Source: Sphingopyxis sp. RIFCSPHIGHO2_12_FULL_65_19
GTDB taxonomy: Bacteria; Pseudomonadota; Alphaproteobacteria; Sphingomonadales; Sphingomonadaceae
Length of the DNA: 64,000 bases
Assembly: GCF_001830555.1 (NCBI RefSeq)
Contig: NZ_MIAM01000041.1
Span: 37,718 to 101,717 of the forward strand
Reading direction: 5' to 3'
The translations under genes and the position numbers were made by a program. The notes below the pieces were generated by a model. That model saw nothing but the letters and a program-made list of their open reading frames with translations, was not told the DNA's origin and ran no database searches. Shown in pieces: positions 32,734 to 42,725 of the stretch. Positions within the stretch are counted from its first letter, which is position 1, and every line of letters begins with the position of its first letter.

Positions 32734-34844
32734 CGGATCGTCCGTTTGAGCCGCAGCGCATTGCCGACGACGATCAGCGACGACCCCGACATCGCGATAG
32801 CGGCGACGAGCGGGGTAACGAAACCGAGGAAGGCGAGCGGCACCGCTACCATGTTATAGCCGACCGCGGCCGCGAAATTCTGCCGCACGATTGCCTGCGT
32901 TCGCCGTGCCATGCGCACGACCTGCACCACCGGCATGATCCGGTCGCCGAGGAAGATGCAATCGGCGGCATTTTTGCCGACATCGCTCGCCGACCCCGGC
33001 GCCATTGAGGCATGACCCGCCGCCAGCGCAGGGCCGTCGTTCAGGCCGTCGCCGATCATCAGCACCTTGCGCCCCAGCGCAGCCTGCCGTTCGATCGCCT
33101 CCAGCTTGTCCTGAGGGCTCATCCCGGTCTGCGCCGTGAGCCCCAGTTGGCGCGCGACCGGCATAACCGCTTCGGCGCGATCTCCCGAAAGGATCATCAC
33201 CTCAATCCCCTCGCTTTCCAACGCACGGATCGTTTCGGCGGCATCGGGGCGCAGCCGGTCGGCAAATCGGATCGTCGCGACCGGCCGCCCATCGACCGAC
33301 AGCTCGGTCGCGATCATGTCGCCAAAATCCCCACCCTGCGGACGCCCCAGCTCGACCAAGCGACCCGCCCAGAGCGCCTTGATGCCGAAACCCGGAGTCT
33401 CGCGCAGCGAGGTCACTTCGGCGGGACGTACGTCACATGCCTGCAAGCCTCGCGTGAGCGACTCGCTGAGGGGGTGGCGGCTCGCCTGCGACAGCGCGAG
33501 GAGAAGCGAGCGCACACCAATATCGAGCCGGTCGAGCCCGACTGCGTCGGGGCGCCCCAGCGTCAATGTGCCCGTCTTGTCGACGAATGCGCGATCGACT
33601 TCTGCGAGCCGCTCGAGCGCCGAGCCGTCTTTGACCAGCACTCCCGCCCGCATCAGTTCGCCTGCCGCGACGATCTGCGCCGCCGGCACCGCGAGGCCGA
33701 GCGCGCACGGGCAGGTGATGATCAGCACCGCCGCCGCAATCAGCAGGCTCTGATGCCAACCGGCTCCTGCGACCATCCAGCCGGCGAAGGCCATCAGCGC
33801 CAGGCCATGCACTGCGGGGGCATAAAGCCGCGCCGCGCGGTCGGCGATGCGGACGTATCGCGACTTGGCCTGCGCCGCCTCGCCCATCAGTCGGGCGATG
33901 TCGGCGATCGTGGTGTCGGCGCCCGCCGCGGTCACGCGGACGCGAACCGGCGCGTCGAGATTGAGCGTCCCCGCATGGACGCGGTCATCGGCGTGGACGC
34001 GTTGCGGCGCGCTCTCCCCAGTCAGGAGAGACAGGTCGATCCGGCTTTCCCCTCCGACGACAATGCCATCGGCCGCAAGTCGTTCGCCCGCTGCGACAAG
34101 CATGGTCATCGCGGGCTCCAGCGCGGTCGCATCGACCCAGCGAGTGCGGCCATCGTCGCCGACCACCATCGCGCCCGTCCCCATATTGCGCAGCAGCGCG
34201 GTCACCCCGCCCCGCGCGCGGTCGCGCATCACGCTGTCGAGCCAGCGGCCGCAGAGCAGGAAGAAAAGCAGCATGGCTGCGCCGTCGAAATAGGCGTGCG
34301 GCCCGCTGGTCGCGGTTTCGTACAGGCTGATCGCACAAACGAGCGCGACGCCGATGCTGATCGGCACGTCCATGTTGGTGCCGCCATGGCGCAACGCGCG
34401 CCACGCCGAACGGAAAAAGGGCCGGCCGGCATAGGCGACAGTCGGCAGGGCAATCGCCGCCGACAACCAATGGAACAGGTCGCGCGTCGCCCCTGCCGCG
34501 CCCGACCAGACCGACACCGACAGCAGCATGATATTCATCATGGCAAAACCTGACACTGCCACCGCGCGCAGCAGTTCGCGGCTCGTCTCCGCCTCTGCGT
34601 CGGCTTCGCCCGGCCCGTCGCCGATCGGATGCGCTTCAAACCCGAGGTTCGAGAAAGCGCCGATCAGGTCGGGCATGTCGGTGTCGGCAATATATGACAG
34701 ATGAACGCGCTTTTCAGTGAAATTGACGCGCGCGGCGGCAATGCGCTTGTCGCGTATCAGCCCCTGTTCCAGCTTGGCGATGCACCCGGCGCAGCGAATA
34801 TCGGGAACCGCGAAATCGCGTTCGATCAAGGCGGCGACGCTCAT
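32730..34844 (-). CDS. ccoI: Copper-translocating P-type ATPase for cbb3 oxidase
   Basis: 704 residues. An N-terminal heavy-metal domain with Cys18 and Cys21 (CAGC) leads into a P1B ATPase with the transmembrane CPC motif (ITCPCALGLA), TGES, the phosphorylation site DKTGTLTLG, HPLSES and the GDGLNDGPAL hinge. It belongs to the CcoI/FixI group that supplies copper for the CuB centre. The start overlaps the ccoH stop (ATGA) and its stop overlaps ccoS. Confidence 0.95.
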   Translation of the reverse strand: MSVAALIERDFAVPDIRCAGCIAKLEQGLIRDKRIAAARVNFTEKRVHLSYIADTDMPDLIGAFSNLGFEAHPIGDGPGEADAEAETSRELLRAVAVSGFAMMNIMLLSVSVWSGAAGATRDLFHWLSAAIALPTVAYAGRPFFRSAWRALRHGGTNMDVPISIGVALVCAISLYETATSGPHAYFDGAAMLLFFLLCGRWLDSVMRDRARGGVTALLRNMGTGAMVVGDDGRTRWVDATALEPAMTMLVAAGERLAADGIVVGGESRIDLSLLTGESAPQRVHADDRVHAGTLNLDAPVRVRVTAAGADTTIADIARLMGEAAQAKSRYVRIADRAARLYAPAVHGLALMAFAGWMVAGAGWHQSLLIAAAVLIITCPCALGLAVPAAQIVAAGELMRAGVLVKDGSALERLAEVDRAFVDKTGTLTLGRPDAVGLDRLDIGVRSLLLALSQASRHPLSESLTRGLQACDVRPAEVTSLRETPGFGIKALWAGRLVELGRPQGGDFGDMIATELSVDGRPVATIRFADRLRPDAAETIRALESEGIEVMILSGDRAEAVMPVARQLGLTAQTGMSPQDKLEAIERQAALGRKVLMIGDGLNDGPALAAGHASMAPGSASDVGKNAADCIFLGDRIMPVVQVVRMARRTQAIVRQNFAAAVGYNMVAVPLAFLGFVTPLVAAIAMSGSSLIVVGNALRLKRTIR

Positions 34845-35311
34845 TGCAGCTCCTCCCGATAGCGCGCTTCGTTCGAGCCGTGCCGGACGATGAGGTCGAG
34901 CCGCCAGCGCCCTAACGCCAGCGGCTCGACGGAGCGCAGCACGCCATCCGCCGCCGGCTCGAAACGGAGCGCGGCGGGTGCGGTGCGCCCAACCGGATGA
35001 ATGACCGTCGCGGACACGCCGAGACCTTGCAGCAATTGGCCGTCCTTGCGGACGGCCAGCACGACGCGCCGCGTGGCATCAAGACTGACGGTCTTGTTCC
35101 ATCCCAACCGATCCTGCACCGCGGCGCGTTTCAGCCATTCATTATAATGTTGGCTGGCGACATAGCTGTTTTCGACCACCTTGCCGCCAAAGGTCGAAAT
35201 GGCGAAGCGCGCCATCGTAAAATTGACCGCGATCACCACCGCGAAGAATGCGACGAGGATCGCCGTCATATGCAGGCCGGTGAATGCTTTGGGTTTGCGC
35301 CTGTCGCTCAT
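34841..35311 (-). CDS. ccoH: cbb3 oxidase assembly protein CcoH/FixH
   Basis: 156 residues with one N-terminal membrane helix (HMTAILVAFFAVVIAVNFTMA) and a periplasmic domain. The YVASQHYNEWLK segment is typical of FixH. It helps assemble and stabilise cbb3 oxidase. The ATG at 35311 overlaps the ccoG stop, and the gene's own stop overlaps ccoI, both as ATGA. The frame is open further upstream but only shadows ccoG. Confidence 0.92.
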   Translation of the reverse strand: MSDRRKPKAFTGLHMTAILVAFFAVVIAVNFTMARFAISTFGGKVVENSYVASQHYNEWLKRAAVQDRLGWNKTVSLDATRRVVLAVRKDGQLLQGLGVSATVIHPVGRTAPAALRFEPAADGVLRSVEPLALGRWRLDLIVRHGSNEARYREELQ

Positions 35312-36765
35312 TGTCCTGGCTCCGGCCGGTCGAACTGGATGATGTCGCTGTCGCCGCGCGGGTCGCCGTCGAGGCCGCGCGTGCTGATCGCAAAATCCTG
35401 CCGCGCGGGCCCCGCACCCGGCGCCGCGATAAAGAGTTTGAGGCGCGTGACACTGTCGGGGGCGACCGTCAGTATGACCGTCTGCCCGGCCCCCTCGCGC
35501 GTGCCGCCTTCGGTCCACACTGCTGCGCCCGGCAGCCCGCTGACGGTCACCGCGACGCGGCGTGGACGCGTTTCCATGTTGCGCAGCTTCAGCGTGTAAT
35601 TGTTGCGGACATGGCCGTCGGACAGCTGAACATAGAGCGGGCTGCGTTCATGCTGCACGGCGAGGTCGAGCCGCGTACGCTGTCCCAGCGAAAAGAGCAT
35701 GGCAGCACCGATCGCGATCCAGACGCCGAAGTAGACCAGCGTGCGCGGACGCATCAGCGTCTTGCGGATCGACTGCGCCGTGCCGCCTGCCTTTTCGGTC
35801 GCAGCATCGTCGAGCGTGCAATAATCGATCAGCCCGCGCGGTCGGCCGACCTGCTTCATCACACCGTCGCACGCGTCGATACAGAGCGCGCAGGTGATGC
35901 AGCCGATCTGCGGGCCTTTGCGAATGTCGATCCCCGTCGGGCAGACCGCGACGCATTGATTGCAGTCGACGCAGTCACCGAAGGCGCCCGGATGCGCCTG
36001 TGCCTTCTTGACGCTGCCGCGCGGCTCGCCGCGCCAGTCCTTGTACGTCACCAGCAGCGATTTTTCGTCCATCATCGCGGTCTGGATGCGCGGCCAGGGG
36101 CACATATAGATGCAAACCTGCTCGCGCATGAAACCGCCGAGGATGAAGGTGGTCGCGGTCAAGACGGTCACCGTGCCATAAGCAATCGGCGCCGCCTGTC
36201 CGGTCCAGAAATCCACCGTGAGCGTCGGCGCGTCGGCGAAATACATGATCCATGCGCCGCCGGTCCAGAAGGCGATGACAAGGTAAATCAGATATTTAAG
36301 AGTGCGCTTTGCGATTTTCTCGAAACCCCACGGCCCCTTCGCCAGACGGACCTGTGCGTTGCGGTCGCCGTCGACTAGCCGGTCGACATGCTGGAACAGG
36401 TCGGTCCACACCGTTTGCGGACAGGCATAGCCGCACCAGGCGCGCCCGACCGCGCTGGTGACGAGGAACAGGCCAATGCCCGCCATGATGAGCAGACCCG
36501 CGACATAGTAAAATTCGTGCGGCCAGATTTCGATCTGGAACATATAGAAACGGCGGTTCGCCAGGTCGACGAGCACCGCCTGGTCGGGTGCATAGGGGCC
36601 GCGGTCCCAGCGGATCCACGGCGTTCCGTAATAAATCGCGAGCGTCACCGCCATGATCGCCCATTTGAAGCGGCGAAAAGGGCCGGTTACCGTCTTTGGG
36701 TAAACGCCCCTCCGCGCTTCATAGAGCGGGGCGGGCTGACCGGAAAGGTCTTCAGGGCTGACCAT
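35308..36765 (-). CDS. ccoG: cbb3 oxidase accessory iron-sulfur protein CcoG
   Basis: 485 residues with about five membrane helices. An NapH-like core holds GRAWCGYACPQTVWTDLF, and two 4Fe-4S ferredoxin motifs follow (CVDCNQCVAVCPTGIDI and CITCALCIDACDGVM). A C-terminal immunoglobulin-like domain (FixG type) carries MRPRTLVYFGVW at its boundary. CcoG reduces copper for delivery to the oxidase. The ATG at 36765 overlaps the ccoP end by 14 bases and has GGAG ahead of it, so the extension to 36840 is rejected. Confidence 0.94.
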   Translation of the reverse strand: MVSPEDLSGQPAPLYEARRGVYPKTVTGPFRRFKWAIMAVTLAIYYGTPWIRWDRGPYAPDQAVLVDLANRRFYMFQIEIWPHEFYYVAGLLIMAGIGLFLVTSAVGRAWCGYACPQTVWTDLFQHVDRLVDGDRNAQVRLAKGPWGFEKIAKRTLKYLIYLVIAFWTGGAWIMYFADAPTLTVDFWTGQAAPIAYGTVTVLTATTFILGGFMREQVCIYMCPWPRIQTAMMDEKSLLVTYKDWRGEPRGSVKKAQAHPGAFGDCVDCNQCVAVCPTGIDIRKGPQIGCITCALCIDACDGVMKQVGRPRGLIDYCTLDDAATEKAGGTAQSIRKTLMRPRTLVYFGVWIAIGAAMLFSLGQRTRLDLAVQHERSPLYVQLSDGHVRNNYTLKLRNMETRPRRVAVTVSGLPGAAVWTEGGTREGAGQTVILTVAPDSVTRLKLFIAAPGAGPARQDFAISTRGLDGDPRGDSDIIQFDRPEPGQ

Positions 36766-37687
36766 CGGCTCCCTGCTCCTCGACGGCTCCTGCGGTTTCA
36801 GGAGCAAGTCCTTTCTCGCCGCCGCCCAGCGAGTAGACATAGGCCGACAGCATCTTGATCGTCACCGGATCGAGCCGGTTGTTCCAGCGCGGCATCACGC
36901 CGTTGCGCGGCTGGTTCACCGTTGTGGTCAGACTGTCGCGGTCGCCGCCATAGAGCCAGATCGCATCGGTCAGCTTCGGCGCGCCGAACTGACGCCCGCC
37001 CTCGCCGCCCGCACCGTGGCAGACCGCGCAATTGTCGGCGAACAGCGACGCACCCCGCGCAGAGGCAGCGCCGGGCTTTTCCTGACGGCTGATCGTGCGC
37101 ACAAAGCTGACGACGTCGCCAATCTGTGCTGCATCGAGAATCCCGTCGCGGCCAAAGGCGGGCATCAGGCTGGCGCGCGTCGCCCTATGATCGGGATTTC
37201 TGATGCCGTGCGTTACCGTATATTCGATCGCGGCCAGATCCCCGCCCCACAGCCAGTCGTCGTCGGTCAGGCTGGGATAGAGATTCCTCACCCCTGCACC
37301 GCCCGCGCCATGGCATTGGACACAATGGACGCGGAACGCTGCGCCGCCGCCCTGCACCGCGGCCTGCATCAATTCGGGTTTCGCGGGCAGGTCCGCGATC
37401 GCGGTCGCCGCGATGGCATTCACCGTCGGCGCGCGGCGCTTGGCATCGGCGGCCATTTCCTTTGCCAGATCGCCGCGGCTCGACCAGCCGAGTACGCCTT
37501 TTGTCGCGCTGTCGATCATCGGCCAGGCCGGATAGAGGACGACGTAGGCCAGTCCCCAGACGATCGTCGCATAGAAGGTCCAGAGCCACCAGCGGGGCAT
37601 CGGCGTGTCGAGTTCCTCGATCCCGTCCCACTCGTGACCGACCGTGCTCGTGCCGGTGGCTTCGTCGATACGCTTCTGCTCAGCCAT
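36752..37687 (-). CDS. ccoP: cbb3 cytochrome c oxidase diheme subunit CcoP
   Basis: 311 residues. A membrane anchor (PRWWLWTFYATIVWGLAYVVLYPAWPMI) is followed by two cytochrome-c domains with CVQCH (122-126) and CAVCH (220-224). Conserved MPAFG and GVMPRW segments supply the methionine ligands. It passes electrons to CcoO/CcoN. The start overlaps the ccoQ stop by eight bases. The C-terminus extends about 20 residues past the second heme domain. Confidence 0.95.
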   Translation of the reverse strand: MAEQKRIDEATGTSTVGHEWDGIEELDTPMPRWWLWTFYATIVWGLAYVVLYPAWPMIDSATKGVLGWSSRGDLAKEMAADAKRRAPTVNAIAATAIADLPAKPELMQAAVQGGGAAFRVHCVQCHGAGGAGVRNLYPSLTDDDWLWGGDLAAIEYTVTHGIRNPDHRATRASLMPAFGRDGILDAAQIGDVVSFVRTISRQEKPGAASARGASLFADNCAVCHGAGGEGGRQFGAPKLTDAIWLYGGDRDSLTTTVNQPRNGVMPRWNNRLDPVTIKMLSAYVYSLGGGEKGLAPETAGAVEEQGADGQP

Positions 37688-37838
37688 GCTCGTCGTCCTT
37701 GAAGATCATGTTCGCGGCCTCGTCGTTGCGCGCGCGCGCGCTCGGCCGGAACGGCCAGGCGATGAGGGTGAGAAACAGCAGCGCCATGGCGAGCAGGCCC
37801 CAGCTGTCGGCGAAATGCCTGAGGTCGTTGTAGCTCAT
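37680..37838 (-). CDS. ccoQ: cbb3 oxidase small subunit CcoQ
   Basis: 52 residues with one membrane helix ([18 protein letters not shown]) followed by [19 protein letters not shown], the standard CcoQ/FixQ layout. It stabilises the interaction of CcoP with the core. The ATG overlaps the ccoO stop as ATGA and the stop overlaps ccoP, so it is embedded in the coupled operon. Confidence 0.93.
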   Translation of the reverse strand: MSYNDLRHFADSWGLLAMALLFLTLIAWPFRPSARARNDEAANMIFKDDEHG

Positions 37839-38599
37839 CGGGCCGCCTCCGTTTCGGACGGACGTTCCTGCGGTGCCGCCTTGTCGACGTCGACGAGCGT
37901 GCCGAGCATCTGAAGATAGGCGATAAGCGCATCCATCTCGGTCACGCGCGCCGGATCGCCATCGAAATCGCGCACCTGCGCCTTCGGATAGCGTTTCTGC
38001 AGATCGCCGGCGCCGGCATCGGGGTCGGCCTGAGCTTTGATGTCGTCGTTGGCCTTGGCGATATCCGCTTTTGTGTAGGGCACCCCGACGCGATAGAGAG
38101 CGGTAAGGTCGTTCGCCATGTCCCCCGTCTCAAGCTCGCGCTCGGCGAGGAAGGCATAGGGAGGCATAATCGATTCGGGCACCACGCTGCGCGGGTCGAT
38201 CAGATGCGCCTTGTGCCATTCGTCCGAATAGCGGCCGCCGACCCGCGCCAGGTCGGGTCCAGTCCGCTTCGACCCCCATTGGAACGGGTGGTCGTACATG
38301 CTCTCGGCGGCCAGGCTGTAGTGCCCATAGCGTTCGACCTCGTCGCGGAACGGACGGATCATCTGGCTGTGGCAGGTATAACAGCCCTCGCGCATATAGA
38401 TGTTGCGCCCCGCGAGTTCGAGCGGGGTATAGGGCCGCATCCCCTCTACCTTCTCGACCGTGTTGTCGATCCAAAAGAGCGGCGCGATCTCGACGATCCC
38501 ACCGATGGTGACGGTCAGTAGCGCGAGCGCCCCCAGCAACGTGACGTTGCGCTCGATCTTCTTGTGGCTGAAGCCCTTTTTGGCGGGTTTGGCGGCCAT
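37835..38599 (-). CDS. ccoO: cbb3 cytochrome c oxidase monoheme subunit CcoO
   Basis: 254 residues. An N-terminal membrane helix ([24 protein letters not shown]) and a cytochrome-c domain with CYTCH (73-77) are seen, followed by the conserved [18 protein letters not shown] and [17 protein letters not shown]. It is the electron-input cytochrome next to the catalytic subunit. It begins 11 bases after ccoN. Confidence 0.96.
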   Translation of the reverse strand: MAAKPAKKGFSHKKIERNVTLLGALALLTVTIGGIVEIAPLFWIDNTVEKVEGMRPYTPLELAGRNIYMREGCYTCHSQMIRPFRDEVERYGHYSLAAESMYDHPFQWGSKRTGPDLARVGGRYSDEWHKAHLIDPRSVVPESIMPPYAFLAERELETGDMANDLTALYRVGVPYTKADIAKANDDIKAQADPDAGAGDLQKRYPKAQVRDFDGDPARVTEMDALIAYLQMLGTLVDVDKAAPQERPSETEAAR

Positions 38600-38610
38600 G
38601 GTCCGGGCTC

Positions 38611-40269
38611 CTATTCGGCGGGAACTGGCGCAAGCGGACGGTCCGCCGCGGCGTTGTAGGGGGTTTCGGTCATCGGCTTTTCGGCGCGGACCTTACCGCT
38701 GAGCGTCGCCCAGACATTGGCGATCATGATCAGGAAGCCGGCGAGATACATCGCCCCGCCCGCGGCGCGGATCAGGTACATCGGGTGCATCGCCGCGACG
38801 CTTTCGGCAAAGCTGTAGACGAGGTAGCCGTCGGCGCCATATTCGCGCCACATCAGCCCCTGCATGATGCCCGCCACCCACATCGACGCCGCGTAGAAAA
38901 CGATGCCGACGGTCGCGAGCCAGAAATGCCAGTTGACCATGCGCAGGCTATAGAGGCGCGGGCGGCCCCACAGGCGCGGCACCAGATAATAGACGCAGGC
39001 AAAGGTGATCATGCCGTTCCACCCGAGCGCGCCCGAATGAACATGGCCGATCGTCCAGTCGGTATAATGCGACATCGAATTGACCCATTTGATCGACATC
39101 ATCGGGCCTTCAAAAGTGCTCATGCCGTAAAAGGCGAGCGCCATGACCATCATGCGGATGATCGGGTCGGTGCGAATCTTGTCCCACGCGCCGTTCAGCG
39201 TCATCAGGCCGTTGATCATCCCGCCCCAGCTCGGCATCCACAGGATCACCGAAAAGACCATGCCCAGCGTTTGCGCCCAGTCGGGCAGCGCGGTGTAATG
39301 AAGGTGGTGCGGCCCCGCCCAGATATAGAGGAAGATCAACGACCAGAAATGGATGATCGACAGGCGATAGGAATAGACCGGCCGTTCGGCCTGCTTCGGC
39401 ACGAAATAATACATCATCGCGAGGAAGCCTGCGGTCAGGAAAAACCCGACCGCATTATGCCCGTACCACCATTGGGTCAGCGCATCCTGCACCCCGGCGA
39501 AGGCGGCGTAGCTTTTCGATCCGAAGATGCTGGCGGGCATCGACAGATTGTTGACGATGTGAAGCATCGCGATGGTGACGATGAAGCTCAGGTAAAACCA
39601 GTTCGCCACATAGATATGCGGTTCGCGGCGCTTGACGATCGTACCGACGAACACCGCGAGATACGCGACCCAGACGACCGTCAGCCACAGGTCGACATAC
39701 CATTCGGGCTCGGCATATTCCTTCGCCTCGGTCACCCCCATCAGATAGCCGGTGGCGGCGAGGACGATGAACAGCTGGTAGCCCCAGAAGACGAAGCGAG
39801 CGAGCTTGGGAAAGGCGAGCCGGGCGCGGCAGGTGCGCTGCACGACATAGAAGCTCGTCGCGATCAGCGCATTGCCGCCGAAAGCGAAGATCACTGCCGA
39901 TGTGTGCAGCGGGCGCAGCCGCCCGAAGGTCGTATATTCCAGGTTGAGGTTTAGCGCCGGAAAAGCAAGCTGGAGTGCGATATAGAGCCCGGCAGCCATC
40001 CCCGCGATACCCCAGAACAGCGTCGCGACGACGCCCCAGCGGATGGGATCGTCATCATAGACACCCTGTTCGGCGGGCATCTTCAATATTCCGCGCGCAA
40101 GGGCACCATAATCGGCGCGCGTGACGGTCGCCCACAGCATGGCGAAGCACGCCAGCGCCACGATGATCATATGTACCGTAAACGGTGCATCGACCGCTAA
40201 TGCGGCCATTACCAAGGCGAGCAGGGTCAACCCCAGCCACCCCCCCGCCCTTGTTACCAGACCGTCCAT
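38611..40269 (-). CDS. ccoN: cbb3 cytochrome c oxidase catalytic subunit CcoN
   Basis: 552 residues with a dozen or more membrane helices. The heme-copper ligands are in conserved segments: [17 protein letters not shown] (low-spin heme), [14 protein letters not shown] (CuB histidine and nearby tyrosine), [15 protein letters not shown] (histidine pair) and [15 protein letters not shown]. It is the proton-pumping, high-affinity oxygen reductase core used in low oxygen. The ATG at 40269 starts the usual N-terminus; the open frame up to 40359 runs over an Fnr box. It is the first gene of ccoNOQP-GHIS. Confidence 0.96.
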   Translation of the reverse strand: MDGLVTRAGGWLGLTLLALVMAALAVDAPFTVHMIIVALACFAMLWATVTRADYGALARGILKMPAEQGVYDDDPIRWGVVATLFWGIAGMAAGLYIALQLAFPALNLNLEYTTFGRLRPLHTSAVIFAFGGNALIATSFYVVQRTCRARLAFPKLARFVFWGYQLFIVLAATGYLMGVTEAKEYAEPEWYVDLWLTVVWVAYLAVFVGTIVKRREPHIYVANWFYLSFIVTIAMLHIVNNLSMPASIFGSKSYAAFAGVQDALTQWWYGHNAVGFFLTAGFLAMMYYFVPKQAERPVYSYRLSIIHFWSLIFLYIWAGPHHLHYTALPDWAQTLGMVFSVILWMPSWGGMINGLMTLNGAWDKIRTDPIIRMMVMALAFYGMSTFEGPMMSIKWVNSMSHYTDWTIGHVHSGALGWNGMITFACVYYLVPRLWGRPRLYSLRMVNWHFWLATVGIVFYAASMWVAGIMQGLMWREYGADGYLVYSFAESVAAMHPMYLIRAAGGAMYLAGFLIMIANVWATLSGKVRAEKPMTETPYNAAADRPLAPVPAE

Positions 40270-40345
40270 TTCGCTTGTCCCTGCTTGGCGCGCCCTCTGA
40301 TCGCGCGGTTCACCGCCGCCATGGGCCGACTGGCGCGCCGAAACA

Positions 40346-40359
40346 TTGACCGGGATCAA
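40346..40359. promoter_or_regulatory. Fnr box between ccoN and ompW
   Basis: TTGACCGGGATCAA, nearly identical to the site before hemN. Its centre is about 83 bases from the ccoN ATG and 88 from the OmpW-like ATG, so one nearly symmetric site could drive both divergent transcripts. An adjacent palindrome (CGCCGCAT-CA-ATGCGGCG, 40371-40388) lies near the predicted ompW start point. Confidence 0.85.
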
Positions 40360-40439
40360 CGAATTTGTTGCGCCGCATCAATGCGGCGGCGTCGCACCGG
40401 GCACAGGGGGGGGCCGTGCAAAGCAAGGAGTCCAGACCC

Positions 40440-41111
40440 ATGAAAAAACAATATTTCTCCCTCTTCCCGCTGGCGGTCGCCCTCGCGATTCCGGGACAGG
40501 CGGCGGCCAAGGCCGGTGACGTGCAGGTCAAACTGCTCGGAACGCTCGTCGCGCCCGACGGAAAGATCCAGGATGTGAAGACCGACCGCCTCGGCTTACC
40601 GGCGGGGACCCAGACGAAGGCCGACGACAACGTCGTGCCGACTCTCGCGGTCGAATATTATGTCACCGACAAACTCTCGCTCGAAACCATCGCCGGGGTG
40701 ACGCAGCACGACGTCGATGGACGCGGCGCGTTGGCGGGCGCGGGACTGGTGTCGGATGCCCGGATCGTCCCCGCAACGCTGACCGTCAAATATCATTTCG
40801 GCAAGGAAGGCGGCGTGCAGCCCTATATCGGCGTCGGCCCCAGCTATTTCATCTTCATCGACGAAAAGCCGGGCGCGACCGCCGTGGCGCTTGGCGCCAC
40901 GCGGCAAAAGATCGACGACAAATTCGGCGCCGCGCTCCAGGCTGGGGTCGACGTCCCGGTAAACGACAAGGGACTGGCGGTGACTTTTGATGCGAAGCGC
41001 TATTTTCTTCGCCCGACCGCTCGCTGGTTTGCCGGGACGACCGAGGTGCTGCGCACGAAACACAAACTTGATCCATGGGTGATCAGCGCGGGGGTGGCCT
41101 TTCGCTTCTGA
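40440..41111 (+). CDS. OmpW-family outer-membrane protein
   Basis: 223 residues with a signal peptide (FPLAVALAIPGQAAA) and an eight-strand-barrel pattern: VPTLAVEYYVTDKLSLETIAGV, ATLTVKYHFGKEGGVQPYIGVGPSYFIF, and a terminal VISAGVAFRF ending in aromatic Phe. OmpW proteins are small hydrophobic-channel porins often induced under oxygen limitation. AAGGAG lies 12 bases before the ATG at 40440. An Fnr box upstream supports oxygen-dependent expression with the divergent cco operon. Confidence 0.9.
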   Translation: MKKQYFSLFPLAVALAIPGQAAAKAGDVQVKLLGTLVAPDGKIQDVKTDRLGLPAGTQTKADDNVVPTLAVEYYVTDKLSLETIAGVTQHDVDGRGALAGAGLVSDARIVPATLTVKYHFGKEGGVQPYIGVGPSYFIFIDEKPGATAVALGATRQKIDDKFGAALQAGVDVPVNDKGLAVTFDAKRYFLRPTARWFAGTTEVLRTKHKLDPWVISAGVAFRF

Positions 41112-41120
41112 TCGGGCGCC

Positions 41121-41810
41121 TTATCCCGCCATATCCTCCATCGCCGCGCGGTCGTTGATCACGATCTCGCGGCGCGAGGGCAAATCCACGACGCCGTCTG
41201 CTCGCATTTTGGTAAGTTGGCGGCTTGTCGTTTCGATCGTCAAGCCCAGGATATCAGCAATCTGCTGGCGCCCGAAGGGCAGCTCGAACCCGTTGCTCGC
41301 GCCCGACTGGCAACCCTGCCCCGACAATCGCTCGGACATTTCGAGCAGGAAGGATGCCACTTTCTCCGACGCCGACTTGCGCCCAAGCAGCATCATCCAA
41401 TGGCGTGCGCGGTCGAGCTCGTCGAGCGTGCGGCGTAGCAATTTCTGTTGTAGGTCCGGGTGCGAACTCGCAAAATCGTCGAAATTATTGCGGTTGAAGA
41501 TGCAGACCTCGGCGTCGGTCATCGCGGTGACGCTATATGGGCTTTCCTTGCCGAACGGGCGACCGATGAAATCCGATGGAAAAACAACCCCGACGATCTG
41601 TTCGCGCCCGTCGGCGGTCGATACCACCAGTTTCAGCACACCTTCGAGAACATTGGCGACAACGGGCGCGCCGTCCCCTTCCCACAATAAGGTCTGCCCG
41701 GACCGAACCTTTTGCAGACGCCCCATTTTGCCCAGCGCGGCAAGTTCCGCAGGGTTCAGGCTTGCGCAAATCGCGCGGTTTCGGACAACGCAGGTCGCAC
41801 AATCGGTCAC
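41121..41810 (-). CDS. Fnr/FnrL-type oxygen-sensing regulator
   Basis: 229 residues of the Crp/Fnr family. Cys4, Cys7 and Cys15 at the N-terminus plus Cys103 (EVCIFNR) make the four-cysteine set expected for an oxygen-labile 4Fe-4S cluster, so this is Fnr-like rather than cluster-free FixK. The recognition helix contains Glu193, Ser196 and Arg197 (TIETTSRQLTKM), the residues that read TTGAT-type boxes. Three such boxes occur within 9 kb. It converges on the ompW gene with a nine-base gap. Confidence 0.93.
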   Translation of the reverse strand: MTDCATCVVRNRAICASLNPAELAALGKMGRLQKVRSGQTLLWEGDGAPVVANVLEGVLKLVVSTADGREQIVGVVFPSDFIGRPFGKESPYSVTAMTDAEVCIFNRNNFDDFASSHPDLQQKLLRRTLDELDRARHWMMLLGRKSASEKVASFLLEMSERLSGQGCQSGASNGFELPFGRQQIADILGLTIETTSRQLTKMRADGVVDLPSRREIVINDRAAMEDMAG

Positions 41811-41876
41811 TCGCCCGCCCTACAGGACGGCGGCCGGTTTGAAAAGCGTAACGACCCCAAACCTCGGGTTTCGACC

Positions 41877-42671
41877 CTAGTGCGCGAGCAGCAGCGGCGC
41901 AGGCGCGGCCTCAAGCAGGTAGCGCGTGACACCGCCAAACAGCGTTTCGCGCAGGCGTGGTCGACCAAAAGCCCCCATGACGATCAGCCCGGGCGCCTTG
42001 GCCTTTGCCTCGCGCTCTATCACCTCTTCGGCGGTTTCGACGCCGCGCTCGACCTGGCGAAAATCGGCGTGGATTTCGTGGCGCGACAGATAGATCAACG
42101 CATCTTGCGCAGGAATCCGGCCTTCGTCGGGCCCCACTGTCAACAGCACGACCTCGCACGCATCACCGATAAGCGGCACCGCTGCGCGTAGCGCGTGCGC
42201 CGCCTGCGGGCTGCCGTTCCAGGCGATTATTACCGGCGCGTCAAGGTCGACCGGGCCACTGTTGTCGGGAATCGCGAGTACCGGCACAGGCACCGTCATT
42301 GCAAGGTCACCCGCCACCATCGACGTGCTGGCGCGCCCCAGCGACACAATGGCTAGGTCCGACAGTGTCGCGGCAAGCGACAACGCCGACACGACATCGC
42401 CATCGGCAATGGCAACGTCCCACGGCACGTCTTCGTGCGCCAGTTCGGCTCCCAGTCGCTCGGCCAGTTCCTGGTCGGCCAGCTGCGCCTTCGCAAGCTG
42501 TTCCGAGGCGAGATACATGCCGCCGAACGGATCGGTCGCGATAAACTGCTGAAAAGGCGATGCAATCACAAAGCTCAAGTGCGAGCGGTGCCGTCGGCCG
42601 ATCGCCAATGCGCTCTCCATTCGCGCTGCCATCGCGTGGCTCGCGTCGGCGTGGATCAAAAGATTTCGCAT
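41877..42671 (-). CDS. Tandem-domain universal stress protein
   Basis: 264 residues with two UspA-like halves. The first starts RNLLIHADASHAMAARMESALAIG; the second contains PVIIAWNGSPQAAHALRAAVPL and the nucleotide-binding-like VMGAFGRPRLRETLFGGVTRYLLEAAPAPLLLAH. AGGAGG at good spacing fixes the ATG at 42671. An Fnr box 61 bases upstream places it in the low-oxygen regulon. Such proteins support survival in stasis or hypoxia; the molecular role is not defined. Confidence 0.92.
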   Translation of the reverse strand: MRNLLIHADASHAMAARMESALAIGRRHRSHLSFVIASPFQQFIATDPFGGMYLASEQLAKAQLADQELAERLGAELAHEDVPWDVAIADGDVVSALSLAATLSDLAIVSLGRASTSMVAGDLAMTVPVPVLAIPDNSGPVDLDAPVIIAWNGSPQAAHALRAAVPLIGDACEVVLLTVGPDEGRIPAQDALIYLSRHEIHADFRQVERGVETAEEVIEREAKAKAPGLIVMGAFGRPRLRETLFGGVTRYLLEAAPAPLLLAH

Positions 42672-42725
42672 GTCGTTCCTCCTGCGGTTGCACAGGGAAG
42701 GTGCCAATGCCTTGACGGCCGGTCA

